NCBI RefSeq assembly: GCF_029945805.1
Contig: NZ_JAQSDH010000035.1
Span: 62,001-126,000 of the forward strand
Direction: 5' to 3'
DNA from: Flavobacterium sp.
Lineage (GTDB): Bacteria > Bacteroidota > Bacteroidia > Flavobacteriales > Flavobacteriaceae
DNA: 64,000 nt
Made by a program: the position numbers and the translations under genes. How positions within the stretch are numbered: the stretch's first letter is position 1; each line of letters begins with the position of its first letter. The notes beneath the pieces were generated by a model. The model had not been told where the DNA came from. It saw nothing but the letters and a program-made list of their open reading frames with translations, and ran no database searches. This document shows positions 8,151 to 17,166 of this stretch, one piece after another.

Positions 8151-10394
8151 TCACTCTTTCGTCAGTACAAAACTCTTTCCGTTTTGTAAAAAGGTAAACG
8201 ATGTTTTAGGTTCATTGAATTGAAACTCGATACCGCGTCGGTTTGACTTAAAGTTGTTTGCTCCCGAAGGCTCTAAACTAAATCTAGTATTATCCGTTAA
8301 GGTCGCGCGTAACAAGTCGTTTACTTCAGTCAACACGACTTTAAAACCCAATTGTTTGTTAGAAAAAGTTCCGATATACTCTGCAATAATAACATCTTTT
8401 TCCAACACGCCATTGGCTGCGGTCCAACTATTATTAGCTTCATTATAATCGGGGAAAACATGATCGGGATCGAGTGTAATGCTTTCAATTTCTTCATTGG
8501 TATCCGATTTGAAAGTCCAGCTTTTTTCCCGCATCCATATTTCTACTGGAAGTTGTATTCGTTTTACGTTGCCACTTTTGGTTTTGATTTCCACAATCAC
8601 GGGCAGTACCATTTTATCTAAATTGTCGATGGTTATTTCTGCGCCCAAAGAAGGATTGTTTTTTTTGTACAGTACCGAACGAATGCCTTGGTCTAGTCGC
8701 CAATTGTTAGTAAACCAGCCTCTCCAAAACCAGTTGAGGTCTTCACCGGCGGCATTTTCCATTGTTCTGAAGAAGTCATCGGGTTGAGGATGTTTGTATG
8801 CCCAACGGTCAATGTAGGTTTTAAAAGCATAATCAAAGCGCTCTTTCCCTATCACCTGTTCCCGTAAAATTTCAAGTGCAACACTCGGTTTAGAATAGCC
8901 TAACGTTCCGCTGTTAATTTCCTTACTATTCGCAGCCGAACTCATTACGATTTCTAAGTCGGGTGAGGTCAATCTATTCGCAGATCGGTGTCTGTCCCTT
9001 TCAGTCTGTTTGTATTCGCCATTATTAAATTCGGCAGTGCTAATAGCGTTGATAAAGGTATTAAAGCCTTCATCCATCCAAGCAAACAAGCGTTCGTTAG
9101 AGCCTACAATCATAGGGAACCAGTTGTGGCCAAACTCATGATCAGTAACGCCCCATAAACTTTCGTTTTTGTCTCCATAATCACAAAATACAATGCCGGG
9201 ATATTCCATACCACCAACATTAGAAGCCACATTTATAGCGGCAGGATAAGGGTATTCAAACCATCGTTTAGAGTAATTTTCGATACTCGCTTTAGTATAT
9301 TCTGTAGCACGTCCCCAAGCATTATTTCCATTACTTTCGATAGGATAAGCAGCTACGGCTAGTGATTTTTTACCACTTGGCAAATTGATTTTTGCCGCAT
9401 CAATGATAAAGGCAGCAGAAGAAGCCCAAGCCACATCGCGACTGTTTTTCATTTTAAAATGCCAGTTCAGAGTGGATTTGCCCACAGGTCTTGACGCAGG
9501 ATTTGTTACTTCATCTGCAGCACGGATGGTTACGGTTTTATCACTTGTGACAGCGGCTGCCCAACGTTGTTGTTGCTCGGTAGTGTACACTTCGGCAGGA
9601 TTGACCAATTCACCTGAACATACTACAATGTGGTTAACGGGTGCCGTAATGGTTACATCAAAATCGCCATATTCTAAATAAAACTCTCCAGGACCCGTGT
9701 AAGGTGTGGTGTTCCATCCGCTAATATCATCATAAACACACATTCTTGGGTACCATTGTGCGATGCTGAATATTTTACCATTTTTGGTTTCCTGCACACC
9801 CATTCGGTCAGAACCGTATAGTGGCGCAGTAAACGAAAAGTCTATTTTAAATTTGATACTACTTCCGTTGGCATTCAGAGCTTCAGGGAGAAGGATTTGC
9901 ATTCTAGTATCTGTAATAACATATTTGGCAGCCAGTTCAGTGGTTTTTCCATTTTTAGATGTAATCAGGCTTACCGATTTGATTTTAAATCCACCATCAA
10001 AGACTTGACCTCTCGCGGCATTTCGGCTACCTGATAGTGGAACTATAGCATTCCCTCTCGAATCTAATTGGAATAGGTTTTGGTCCAAGCCCAACCATAA
10101 AAATTCCATTTTATCTGGACTGTTGTTAGTGTAGGTTAGGATTTCTGTTCCTGTAATCTCGCTACTGTTTTCATTGAGGCTAGCTTTTAATTCATAATTG
10201 GCTTTGTTTTGCCAATATTTTGGGCCTGGTTGTCCGCTTGCCGATCGAGTTTCTGTGCCGTTATTGGTATAAAAATTGTTAGCGAATGCGGCTTGGTAAT
10301 CGTAAGTAGAACTAACTGGAGTTTGTGCCGAGAGATTAGCGATCGAAAGCAGTGCTAGTGCTATCAGTGCAATTTGGGAGTAGGATTTGCTCAT
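8151..10394 (-). CDS. secreted M1 family zinc metallopeptidase
   Basis: 747 residues. The signal peptide ends near [10 protein letters not shown]. The N-terminal beta domain (about 60-330) precedes the gluzincin core, where HEFGH (about residue 416) and the downstream WMDEGFNTF give the HExxH-x18-E zinc site. A C-terminal extension (about 580-747) has beta repeats. Activity would be removal of N-terminal residues from peptides in the periplasm or outside the cell. The spacing and all three zinc ligands are intact, unlike the degenerate relative at 40011-41414. Confidence 0.92.
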   Translation of the reverse strand: MSKSYSQIALIALALLSIANLSAQTPVSSTYDYQAAFANNFYTNNGTETRSASGQPGPKYWQNKANYELKASLNENSSEITGTEILTYTNNSPDKMEFLWLGLDQNLFQLDSRGNAIVPLSGSRNAARGQVFDGGFKIKSVSLITSKNGKTTELAAKYVITDTRMQILLPEALNANGSSIKFKIDFSFTAPLYGSDRMGVQETKNGKIFSIAQWYPRMCVYDDISGWNTTPYTGPGEFYLEYGDFDVTITAPVNHIVVCSGELVNPAEVYTTEQQQRWAAAVTSDKTVTIRAADEVTNPASRPVGKSTLNWHFKMKNSRDVAWASSAAFIIDAAKINLPSGKKSLAVAAYPIESNGNNAWGRATEYTKASIENYSKRWFEYPYPAAINVASNVGGMEYPGIVFCDYGDKNESLWGVTDHEFGHNWFPMIVGSNERLFAWMDEGFNTFINAISTAEFNNGEYKQTERDRHRSANRLTSPDLEIVMSSAANSKEINSGTLGYSKPSVALEILREQVIGKERFDYAFKTYIDRWAYKHPQPDDFFRTMENAAGEDLNWFWRGWFTNNWRLDQGIRSVLYKKNNPSLGAEITIDNLDKMVLPVIVEIKTKSGNVKRIQLPVEIWMREKSWTFKSDTNEEIESITLDPDHVFPDYNEANNSWTAANGVLEKDVIIAEYIGTFSNKQLGFKVVLTEVNDLLRATLTDNTRFSLEPSGANNFKSNRRGIEFQFNEPKTSFTFLQNGKSFVLTKE

Positions 10395-10577
10395 AGTTTG
10401 TATTCCATCTTTTATGGAATTTAAAAGTAGGCGATTTTACAATTCTTTTGTTGCTTTTTTAACAAAGATTTAAAAATCGTTTAAAGGGATAGCGTTGCAA
10501 AGTTATGTATCGATTTAGTTGTAATCAGAGAATTCAAGAACCTAACGCAACATTGATAAAATTTATCTTTGTTGAAT

Positions 10578-10783
10578 ATGGAAAGAAAATAGAAGAGATT
10601 AGCTTACAATGAACGTGTTGTTATTGAGACTTTACTCAAGGAAAACAAATCACTGAATTACATAGCAATACAGCTTAATAGAAACAGATCCACAATTACA
10701 AAAGAAGTCAAACTTTGGGTAATCAAGTCAACTGATATTTATAATGCAGAATTAGCACATTGGTGCGCATTGGTTATCAATAG
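10578..10783 (+). pseudogene. N-terminal remnant of an IS30-family transposase
   Basis: Starting at the ATG 10578 the frame reads MERK, a TAG stop at 10590-10592, then KRLAYNERVVIETLL, SLNYIAIQLNRNRSTITKEV and YNAELAHWCAL, the N-terminal HTH region of IS30-family transposases. No DDE core follows. At about 10783 the sequence passes directly into iron permease coding sequence. Both the stop codon and the truncation show that it is dead. Confidence 0.8.
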
Positions 10784-11131
10784 GGTACAACCATCATTAC
10801 ATTCCTGATGGTGTTCTTAATTCAGAAAGCACAAAACAAGGATTCTTTGGCCATTCAATTAAAACTTAATGAATTGGTGGCGTCGAGTGAATATGCTAGC
10901 AATCGGTTGGTGGATATTGAGGATATGACTGAATCTGAAATGGAAGTGGTTAAGAAATATTACCAAAAATTAAGTGATTTGTCTGAAAAAGAAAATTCGC
11001 TACATATTACCCATTCCGTTGATGAAGCGGAGACTAATCAAAAAATGAAGAATACCAAAACAGGAGTGAAGACCACTAAAAAAGAATCGGTTAGCGACAA
11101 AAAATCTACTGCTAAGCATGTAAAAAAATAA
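10784..11131 (+). pseudogene. 3' end of a low-affinity iron permease gene, truncated by an IS30-like insertion/deletion
   Basis: In frame from 10784 the codons read GTTIITFLMVFLIQ, then QNKDSLAIQLKLNELVA and ASNRLVDIEDMTESEME, the last transmembrane helix and cytoplasmic tail of the low-affinity iron permease family. The first two thirds are missing and an in-frame stop lies at 10781-10783. An internal ATG at 10808 leaves a 107-codon frame, but the product would be one partial helix and a Lys-rich tail. I call it a pseudogene; whether it is translated is unknown. Confidence 0.85.
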
Positions 11132-11311
11132 AAGCCATCTAGCGATTTGAGTTTAGTTATTGGAGCTTCGTTTCAAATGCTTCGAAGGTTTTGTCTTTAT
11201 TACAAAAACTACTTAATTCAGCGATAGGATTTTATAATTAAATTCAATAATCGTGTAATTCAAATTCGCATATATTATTAGAAATTTGTGTTGATTTAAA
11301 CACTAACCAAC

Positions 11312-13966
11312 ATGAAAATTTTAAAGACCCAAGTGCTTCGCGGACCTAATGTTTGGAGCAACTACAGAAACCGACTTATTCAGGTGAGATTGGACCTAGA
11401 GGAAATGGAAAAGTTCCCCACGGATAAAATAGAGGGCTTTTTGGAACGTTTTACAACGGCCTTCCCTGAAATGATAGCGCACGAATGTTCTGAAGGCAGA
11501 GAAGGCGGTTTTTTTGAAAGATTACGACGTGGCACTTGGTTGGGGCACGTGATGGAACATGTGGCTTTAGAAATTCAGTCGATGGCAGGAATGGAATGTG
11601 GATACGGACGCACAAGAGAAACTATTAAAAGAGGCGTTTACAATATGGTATTCACCTACACTAATGAAGAAGCCGGGCTCTATGCAGCACAAGCTGCTTT
11701 TAGAATAGTGGATGCGATTGCCAAAAATGAACCTTACGCTATCGAAAATGATATTTTACAACTTAAAGAATTAGCACTAAAGCACGGATTGGGGCCAAGT
11801 ACCAAAAGTATAGTTGACGAAGCGCAACGTCGCGGAATTCCGTGGATGCGAATGGGTACAAATTCTAGAATTCAATTGGGTTATGGCTCGGCACAAAAAC
11901 AGTTTCAAGCCACAATTACCGCAAAAACCTCTGAACTAGCGGTTAGAACTGCCGGAAATAAAGATGCTACAAAGAAACTTTTGGCGCAGCATTATATTCC
12001 AGTTGCTGCTGGAGATTGCTGTGCTACTGAAGAAGGGTTAAAAGAAATCATTGATGCCATAGGTTTTCCGATTGTCATAAAACCATTAAACGGAAATCAA
12101 GGAAAAGGAGCCACTATTAATATACCCGATTTGGATTCGGCATTATATGCCTTCGAATTAGCCAAAACATTTAGCAACTATTGTATTGTGGAACGCTTTA
12201 TTACTGGTTCCGATTATCGTTTGTTGGTGATTGACGGTAAATTTGTCGCTGCTGCAAAACGCATTCCGGCATTGATTAAAGGGAATGGAGTAGATTCCAT
12301 TGATACATTAATTCACATGGTGAACGATGAACCGCGACGTGGAAACGGACACGAATCGTCTTTAACAAAAATTATTTTCAACCAAGATACCTTTACCCAA
12401 CTCGACAAATATGGTTATACCAGTGCAACCGTACCATCGGAAGGAGAAATTATCTATCTTAAATCAACTGCAAATTTAAGCACAGGTGGAACGGCAATAG
12501 ATACCAGTGAAGAAATCCATTCAGAAAATAAGTTTCTTGCAGAACGTATTGCAAAAATAATTGGTCTCGATGTCTGTGGAATTGATATTATGGCACCGTC
12601 AATCAGTGAACCATTGTCTAAAAATGGTGGCGTAGTATTGGAAGTCAATGCAGCGCCGGGTTTCAGAATGCATTTGGATCCTTCCTTTGGTAAACCAAGA
12701 AATGTTGCTTCAGCGGTGATTGATATGTTATTTCCAAAAGGAAGTAAACCAACTATTCCGCTGTTTGCAGTAACAGGAACTAACGGAAAAACTACAACTA
12801 CGCGTTTGCTAGCTCATATTGCTAAAACGGCAGGATATACGGCAGGATATACGACTACAGATGGTATTTATATCAACGGGTATAAGGTTAAAGGCGGCGA
12901 TTGTTCTGGTCCGGCAAGTGGAACCACAGTCTTAAAAGATCCGACAGTTGATTTTGCAATTCTTGAGACGGCTCGTGGTGGACTGATACGAAGTGGCTTG
13001 TGCTTTGATTCTTGTGATGTAGGTATTATTACCAATATTGAAGAAGATCATTTGGGACTTGATGATGTACATACGTTGGAGGATTTAACCAATGTTAAAG
13101 CCGTGGTGGCCAGAAGCGTTACCAAAAATGGTTGGGCTGTGCTAAATGCAGAAGATGATAATTGTTTGAAAATTGCTCAGGAACTTCAGTGCAATATAGC
13201 CTATTTCTCTCTAGATTCCGAAAACGATATGATACGCGAATGTATCAATAACGATGCGCTTGTAGCTGTTTTAGAAGGCGATACGATTGTACTTATTTAC
13301 GAAGGAGAGAAATACCGAATTGAAAATGTTTCCAAAATTCCGCTAACGGATGGTGGCAATGCCAAATTTATGATTGCTAACATTCTCGCAGCCTCAGTTG
13401 CGGCTTTCGCCTGGGGATTTACTATGGATCAGATTAAAAATGCGTTGCTGACGTTTATTCCAGGATACGAAATGACGCCGGGCAGAATGAATCTATTCGA
13501 ATTTAAAAACTATAAAGTACTCGTAGATTACGCTCATAATCCACACGGATTCATCGCATTGAAAGACTATTTAAAAAGTATTAAAGCAAAAAGAAGAATC
13601 GGAATTATAGCAGGAATCGGAGATCGACGGGATGAGGATACTATCTCATTAGCGAAAATAGCTGCGTCTATGTTTGACCATATTATAGTAAGGCAAGAGC
13701 ACAGTTTAAGAGGTAAAACGGTAGATCAAATAAACGCTTTGGTTGTAAAAGGAATTAAAGCGTCCAAAAGAAATGTTACTTACGAACTTATTGCTGAAGA
13801 GTCAGAAGCAATAGTTCGCGCATTTGAGATTGTAAAAAAAGGAGATTTGATTGTGGCATTAAGCGATAATTATGATAAGGTAATAAAAGTGATAAACGAA
13901 CATTTAACTAAGGAATCTGAAATGCTAGTTTCTATTCCTGATACTGCAGAAACACTGGCAATTTAA
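11312..13966 (+). CDS. cphA: cyanophycin synthetase
   Basis: 884 residues, normal length. An N-terminal alpha/beta domain (1-160) is followed by an ATP-grasp domain (about 205-485; GNQGKGATINIPD, VLEVNAAPGFRMH) and a C-terminal Mur-ligase-like domain with the P-loop GTNGKTTTTRLL (about 490-501), DYAHNPHG and GDRRDEDT. The two ATP sites add Asp to the backbone and Arg to the side chain of cyanophycin, an N-storage polymer in the cytosol. No cyanophycinase gene lies next to it in this window, which is less usual. It stands alone on the plus strand and ends in a clear terminator. Confidence 0.92.
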   Translation: MKILKTQVLRGPNVWSNYRNRLIQVRLDLEEMEKFPTDKIEGFLERFTTAFPEMIAHECSEGREGGFFERLRRGTWLGHVMEHVALEIQSMAGMECGYGRTRETIKRGVYNMVFTYTNEEAGLYAAQAAFRIVDAIAKNEPYAIENDILQLKELALKHGLGPSTKSIVDEAQRRGIPWMRMGTNSRIQLGYGSAQKQFQATITAKTSELAVRTAGNKDATKKLLAQHYIPVAAGDCCATEEGLKEIIDAIGFPIVIKPLNGNQGKGATINIPDLDSALYAFELAKTFSNYCIVERFITGSDYRLLVIDGKFVAAAKRIPALIKGNGVDSIDTLIHMVNDEPRRGNGHESSLTKIIFNQDTFTQLDKYGYTSATVPSEGEIIYLKSTANLSTGGTAIDTSEEIHSENKFLAERIAKIIGLDVCGIDIMAPSISEPLSKNGGVVLEVNAAPGFRMHLDPSFGKPRNVASAVIDMLFPKGSKPTIPLFAVTGTNGKTTTTRLLAHIAKTAGYTAGYTTTDGIYINGYKVKGGDCSGPASGTTVLKDPTVDFAILETARGGLIRSGLCFDSCDVGIITNIEEDHLGLDDVHTLEDLTNVKAVVARSVTKNGWAVLNAEDDNCLKIAQELQCNIAYFSLDSENDMIRECINNDALVAVLEGDTIVLIYEGEKYRIENVSKIPLTDGGNAKFMIANILAASVAAFAWGFTMDQIKNALLTFIPGYEMTPGRMNLFEFKNYKVLVDYAHNPHGFIALKDYLKSIKAKRRIGIIAGIGDRRDEDTISLAKIAASMFDHIIVRQEHSLRGKTVDQINALVVKGIKASKRNVTYELIAEESEAIVRAFEIVKKGDLIVALSDNYDKVIKVINEHLTKESEMLVSIPDTAETLAI

Positions 13967-13991
13967 AATTAGAATGCAACTATAAAACTAG

Positions 13992-14016
13992 AGCAGGCTT
14001 TTTTAGGCCTGCTTTG
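13992..14016 (+). terminator. terminator after cphA
   Basis: AGCAGGC (13992-13998), an 8-base T-rich loop, GCCTGCT (14007-14013) and a short T run. The 7-bp perfect stem begins 25 bp after the cphA stop codon. Confidence 0.75.
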
Positions 14017-14111
14017 TAAATTAAATTTTAATATTAACGAATCAGAATTTTTAAAACGACAACGGTACTAATTTAATATTTAAAAATAGAAATCATGAAA
14101 AAAAGTAGAGC

Positions 14112-14531
14112 TTATACTTTAGTGTTATTATCATAATGAAGGTGATCCAATATTATCCCTGGCAAATCATTAATTTCTTTTAAGGAAACTGGTTTTTTGA
14201 TAAATTTGACTTTATTGTTTTCGATGTATTTGCTTTCTGCGGCACTATTTATCGTAGAGGAAACCACAAATTTATACATATTCACTCCAATTTTGCTTTC
14301 TTCTAATTTCTTTATAATTTCTGCTCCGGTAAGCATTGGCATATACATATCAATAAGAAGTATATCCGGAAGATTATTTTCAACCATGATCTCTTTTATA
14401 ACATCAATTCCTGATTCAAAACAATTTATAAGTTCAAATCTATCGTTTTTAGTAAATAAAAATCGAAGTACTTCGCGATCATCGGCATCGTCGTCAGCAA
14501 TCATAATGGTTAAGGGTTTGTTAGGTGTCAT
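14112..14531 (-). CDS. stand-alone response regulator receiver protein
   Basis: 139 residues consisting of one receiver domain. The acidic pair is in IMIADDDADDREVL, the phospho-acceptor Asp in ILLIDMYMPMLTGAE, the switch Ser/Thr in KFVVSSTIN and the Lys in KFIKKPVSL. There is no output domain, so it should act by protein contact. No histidine kinase is adjacent. The next gene upstream (33 bp away) encodes a hydrophilic unknown, possibly cotranscribed. Confidence 0.9.
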   Translation of the reverse strand: MTPNKPLTIMIADDDADDREVLRFLFTKNDRFELINCFESGIDVIKEIMVENNLPDILLIDMYMPMLTGAEIIKKLEESKIGVNMYKFVVSSTINSAAESKYIENNKVKFIKKPVSLKEINDLPGIILDHLHYDNNTKV

Positions 14532-14564
14532 TAGAATTAGATTTTATTGTTTGATTAATTGTTA

Positions 14565-14936
14565 TTAGCGGCCAGGAGTTTTATTTTCATTGTTCGCTGC
14601 TTTATTGATATCCCTTTTAGGTTCTATTTTGTTAAAATCTTCTAGGGTTTTCCCGTCAGTTCCTGTTTTATGATGGTGCGTGTCTTTTCTGTATCGGTTG
14701 GCGGAACTACTTGTTATGTTATTGTCGTCATTTACATCGTGATAATTAGGATTGCGAACGGGTCCAAAATCGGCCAAACGTGCATCTTTTTCTTCATCAC
14801 TAAGTTCCGTATACGGTGTTACTTCGTCGCTATGATTTCCTTTTTGTTGCTCTGAAGTATGTCCAGGATAGGCTTTGTTGTTTTGCTGGAAATCAGTGTG
14901 TTTGGGGTCGTGATTCGTTTTGCTATTTTCTTCCAT
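14565..14936 (-). CDS. hydrophilic low-complexity protein of unknown function
   Basis: 123 residues rich in Asn, Asp, Lys, His and Glu and predicted disordered throughout. The segment ELSDEEKDARLADFGPVRNP is the only one with conserved character. No membrane or signal segment. I do not recognise a function; similar short proteins accompany stress genes in flavobacteria. It lies just upstream of the response regulator on the same strand. Confidence 0.6.
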   Translation of the reverse strand: MEENSKTNHDPKHTDFQQNNKAYPGHTSEQQKGNHSDEVTPYTELSDEEKDARLADFGPVRNPNYHDVNDDNNITSSSANRYRKDTHHHKTGTDGKTLEDFNKIEPKRDINKAANNENKTPGR

Positions 14937-15039
14937 GGCGATAGTATTTAGTTTGTATAAATTTACAACATACTATCTAAATTTCCATTATATAATTACT
15001 AATTGCTATTATATAATTAGGCTAGAAATCGCGTTACTT

Positions 15040-15654
15040 TTAAACTTGTCTGAAGGTGAGGTTGATTCGAGGTAATACATTCCGTGACGTTTTTGGAACT
15101 TGATGTTCCCAATAGCTATTCGTTGCTCCCGACATTAATAGGAACGTACCGTGGTTTAATGGAATTTCAAGTGGAGGAATGTGTTTCATAAATTTATGTC
15201 GTAATCGAAACATTCGGGTTTCCCCAAAAGTAACAGAGGCAATATTCATATCTTTATTAGAACTAGTTGTTTTGTCACAATGCCATCCGACACCATCGTT
15301 TCCATTTCGATAAAGATTAAGAAGAACCGAATTGAATTTTATCTTGGTTTCATGCTCTACATGCTTTCGAATAGTAAGTAACTCGTTTGGCCACTTTTGT
15401 TTCGGATTTAATTCCGTGCGTTCGGAATCTCCGTACCATGAAACCATTCGTGGTGCAGTAACCATCTTGTCATACATCGGCATTTCATATTCGTGCCATA
15501 GTGTTTGATGGTGCAAAATGTTATAGTAGAAATCGGATTCGTCTTTTGGGATGAAATTGTCAATTAACAGAAGGTCACAATCGGGCAAATCAAAAACTTT
15601 TCTACCCCGAAGCCCCAATGTAAATAATTCTGTATCCTCAAATAGTGTCATCAT
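15040..15654 (-). CDS. AlkB-like 2-oxoglutarate/Fe(II) dioxygenase
   Basis: 204 residues. The double-stranded beta-helix core has the iron triad H-x-D in VGWHCDKT and a distal His in YWEHQVPKT, and the 2-oxoglutarate-binding Arg in RINLTFRQ at the C-terminus. It also has PRMVSWYGD near residue 75, the nucleotide-lid region. It should repair alkylated bases by oxidative demethylation. It is the last gene of a leftward damage-response group (dinB, dnaE-like, exonuclease), 57 bp after the exonuclease gene. Confidence 0.88.
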   Translation of the reverse strand: MMTLFEDTELFTLGLRGRKVFDLPDCDLLLIDNFIPKDESDFYYNILHHQTLWHEYEMPMYDKMVTAPRMVSWYGDSERTELNPKQKWPNELLTIRKHVEHETKIKFNSVLLNLYRNGNDGVGWHCDKTTSSNKDMNIASVTFGETRMFRLRHKFMKHIPPLEIPLNHGTFLLMSGATNSYWEHQVPKTSRNVLPRINLTFRQV

Positions 15655-15711
15655 TTCTCTGTCGTCTATTTTCTAAATTCTAAATTCTAAATTCTAATTT
15701 CTATCTTCCGC

Positions 15712-17073
15712 TCACTTCCTCACTTTTCCTGGAAACTTCTCGGCATACCCATAAATCAATTGCATGATATAGTGATTGCTTTTATACGGCGTAACATAGT
15801 CTTTTATCTCTGAAACTTCCACAAGAGCAATATCGGAAGTAAGGTAACCCATACCATAAAAATGTCCGTTCTCTACCCAGATGCAACTGCGTTCTTCGGC
15901 ATCTCTGCCTTTATCCATAATGGCAAAGCTTGGTCGGTTCTTTAGAAAGAAATCAAGAGCATTGTCTACCTGTTCGTTGTGTTCTGTAACTTCAGGTAAA
16001 GTGCTGTCATCAGGTTGACGAAACAGTTCTCCTTCATTAGTGCTTCCATAATTACAAAAGCGGTAATCTATTTTAAATTGTTCGGACAAACTGCGTAACA
16101 ATTGGATGCCGTCATAGGAACTGCTGAACGCTTCAATATACGATTGGTTTTTACCTAGCTTTCCTATCGATAGGTATTTATAGCCATTACGTGCCTCATA
16201 TTCAAATAGTCCATATTTGGGTTCAAAGCGCTTCAAAGCTTTATTATACATTGGCCATAATTTTTTAATTTCGTTGTATTCCAACAGTAATGCCATCAGT
16301 TCGGTAGCGCAAATTTCAAAGGAAATACTGTAGATGTCTCGTAGAAAATTTTGACGTTGCGAATTGATATTGTGCCCGGTAAAGTGCGAAGCAATACGTT
16401 TTTTTATGTTAATTGCTTTCCCAACATAAATCACTTTTTTTTCCTGATTATAGAAATAATAGACGCCTGGTTTTTCGGGTAGTTGCTCAAAATCTTTCGG
16501 AGGTAGGTTAGGCGGTAAGCGTTGGTCAGGTGAAGTTTTCTTTATCATTTTCAATAGTTCACCGTCGCTATCCCATTCTAGTAACATGGAAAACAATACA
16601 ACAGTAGCATCTGCATCGCCTCCGGCACGGTGGCGGTTTTCGATATTGATATCTAATGAGTGACACAGATTGCCCAAACTATACGAACCCAATCCGGGTT
16701 TGATTTTTCTGGTGGCGCGCACGGTACAGAGTTTTTTTGCGGTCCATTTGAAACCCGATTTTTCGAGTTCGTGACGCACAAAGGAATAATCAAAGTTCAC
16801 ATTATGCGCTACAAATATTCGGTCTGTAAGCATCTCCAATACTTTTTCAGAAATGGCATCAAATATAGGCGCATCTTTTACCGTATCGTTATTGATGCCA
16901 GTCAAGGCAAAAATGGCAAGGGGAATATCCTTTTGCGGATTGACAAGCGATTCCCAACGGTCAATAATTTTGGTTCCATCATGAATGATAATCGCAATTT
17001 CAGTGATACGACTGCCGTTGGCATTACCACCGGTCGTCTCAATATCTACTATGGCGTATTCCTGGTTCTTCAT
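15712..17073 (-). CDS. DEDDh exonuclease fused to a GIY-YIG nuclease domain
   Basis: 453 residues. The N-terminal exonuclease (about 5-170) shows AIVDIETTGG, VAHNVNFDYSF and HRAGGDADAT, the DEDDh set of DNA polymerase III epsilon-type enzymes. Residues about 195-275 form a GIY-YIG domain (PGVYYFYNQEKKVIYVGKA), as in UvrC and Cho. The C-terminal part (about 280-453) is unassigned. This Exo-GIY-YIG fusion is known in bacteria and suggests proofreading or nucleotide-excision work alongside the translesion polymerases encoded upstream (93 bp gap). It is cytosolic. Confidence 0.88.
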   Translation of the reverse strand: MKNQEYAIVDIETTGGNANGSRITEIAIIIHDGTKIIDRWESLVNPQKDIPLAIFALTGINNDTVKDAPIFDAISEKVLEMLTDRIFVAHNVNFDYSFVRHELEKSGFKWTAKKLCTVRATRKIKPGLGSYSLGNLCHSLDINIENRHRAGGDADATVVLFSMLLEWDSDGELLKMIKKTSPDQRLPPNLPPKDFEQLPEKPGVYYFYNQEKKVIYVGKAINIKKRIASHFTGHNINSQRQNFLRDIYSISFEICATELMALLLEYNEIKKLWPMYNKALKRFEPKYGLFEYEARNGYKYLSIGKLGKNQSYIEAFSSSYDGIQLLRSLSEQFKIDYRFCNYGSTNEGELFRQPDDSTLPEVTEHNEQVDNALDFFLKNRPSFAIMDKGRDAEERSCIWVENGHFYGMGYLTSDIALVEVSEIKDYVTPYKSNHYIMQLIYGYAEKFPGKVRK

Positions 17074-17166
17074 TGGGTATTGGACTTAATTTTATATAGG
17101 TAATGTAATTATTTTAAATTATAATATGTACACCACTTTTGTTAAAAGTAGTATCGGATTCTTTGT

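Noticed and set aside
14094..14135. 13-codon frame MKKSRAYTLVLLS
   Set aside because: It stops after 13 codons and overlaps the end of the response regulator gene on the other strand. It could be the relic of a signal peptide, but cannot be supported.
16660..17103. 147-codon rightward frame in the exonuclease gene
   Set aside because: Lies wholly antisense to the exonuclease domain coding sequence; no start signal.
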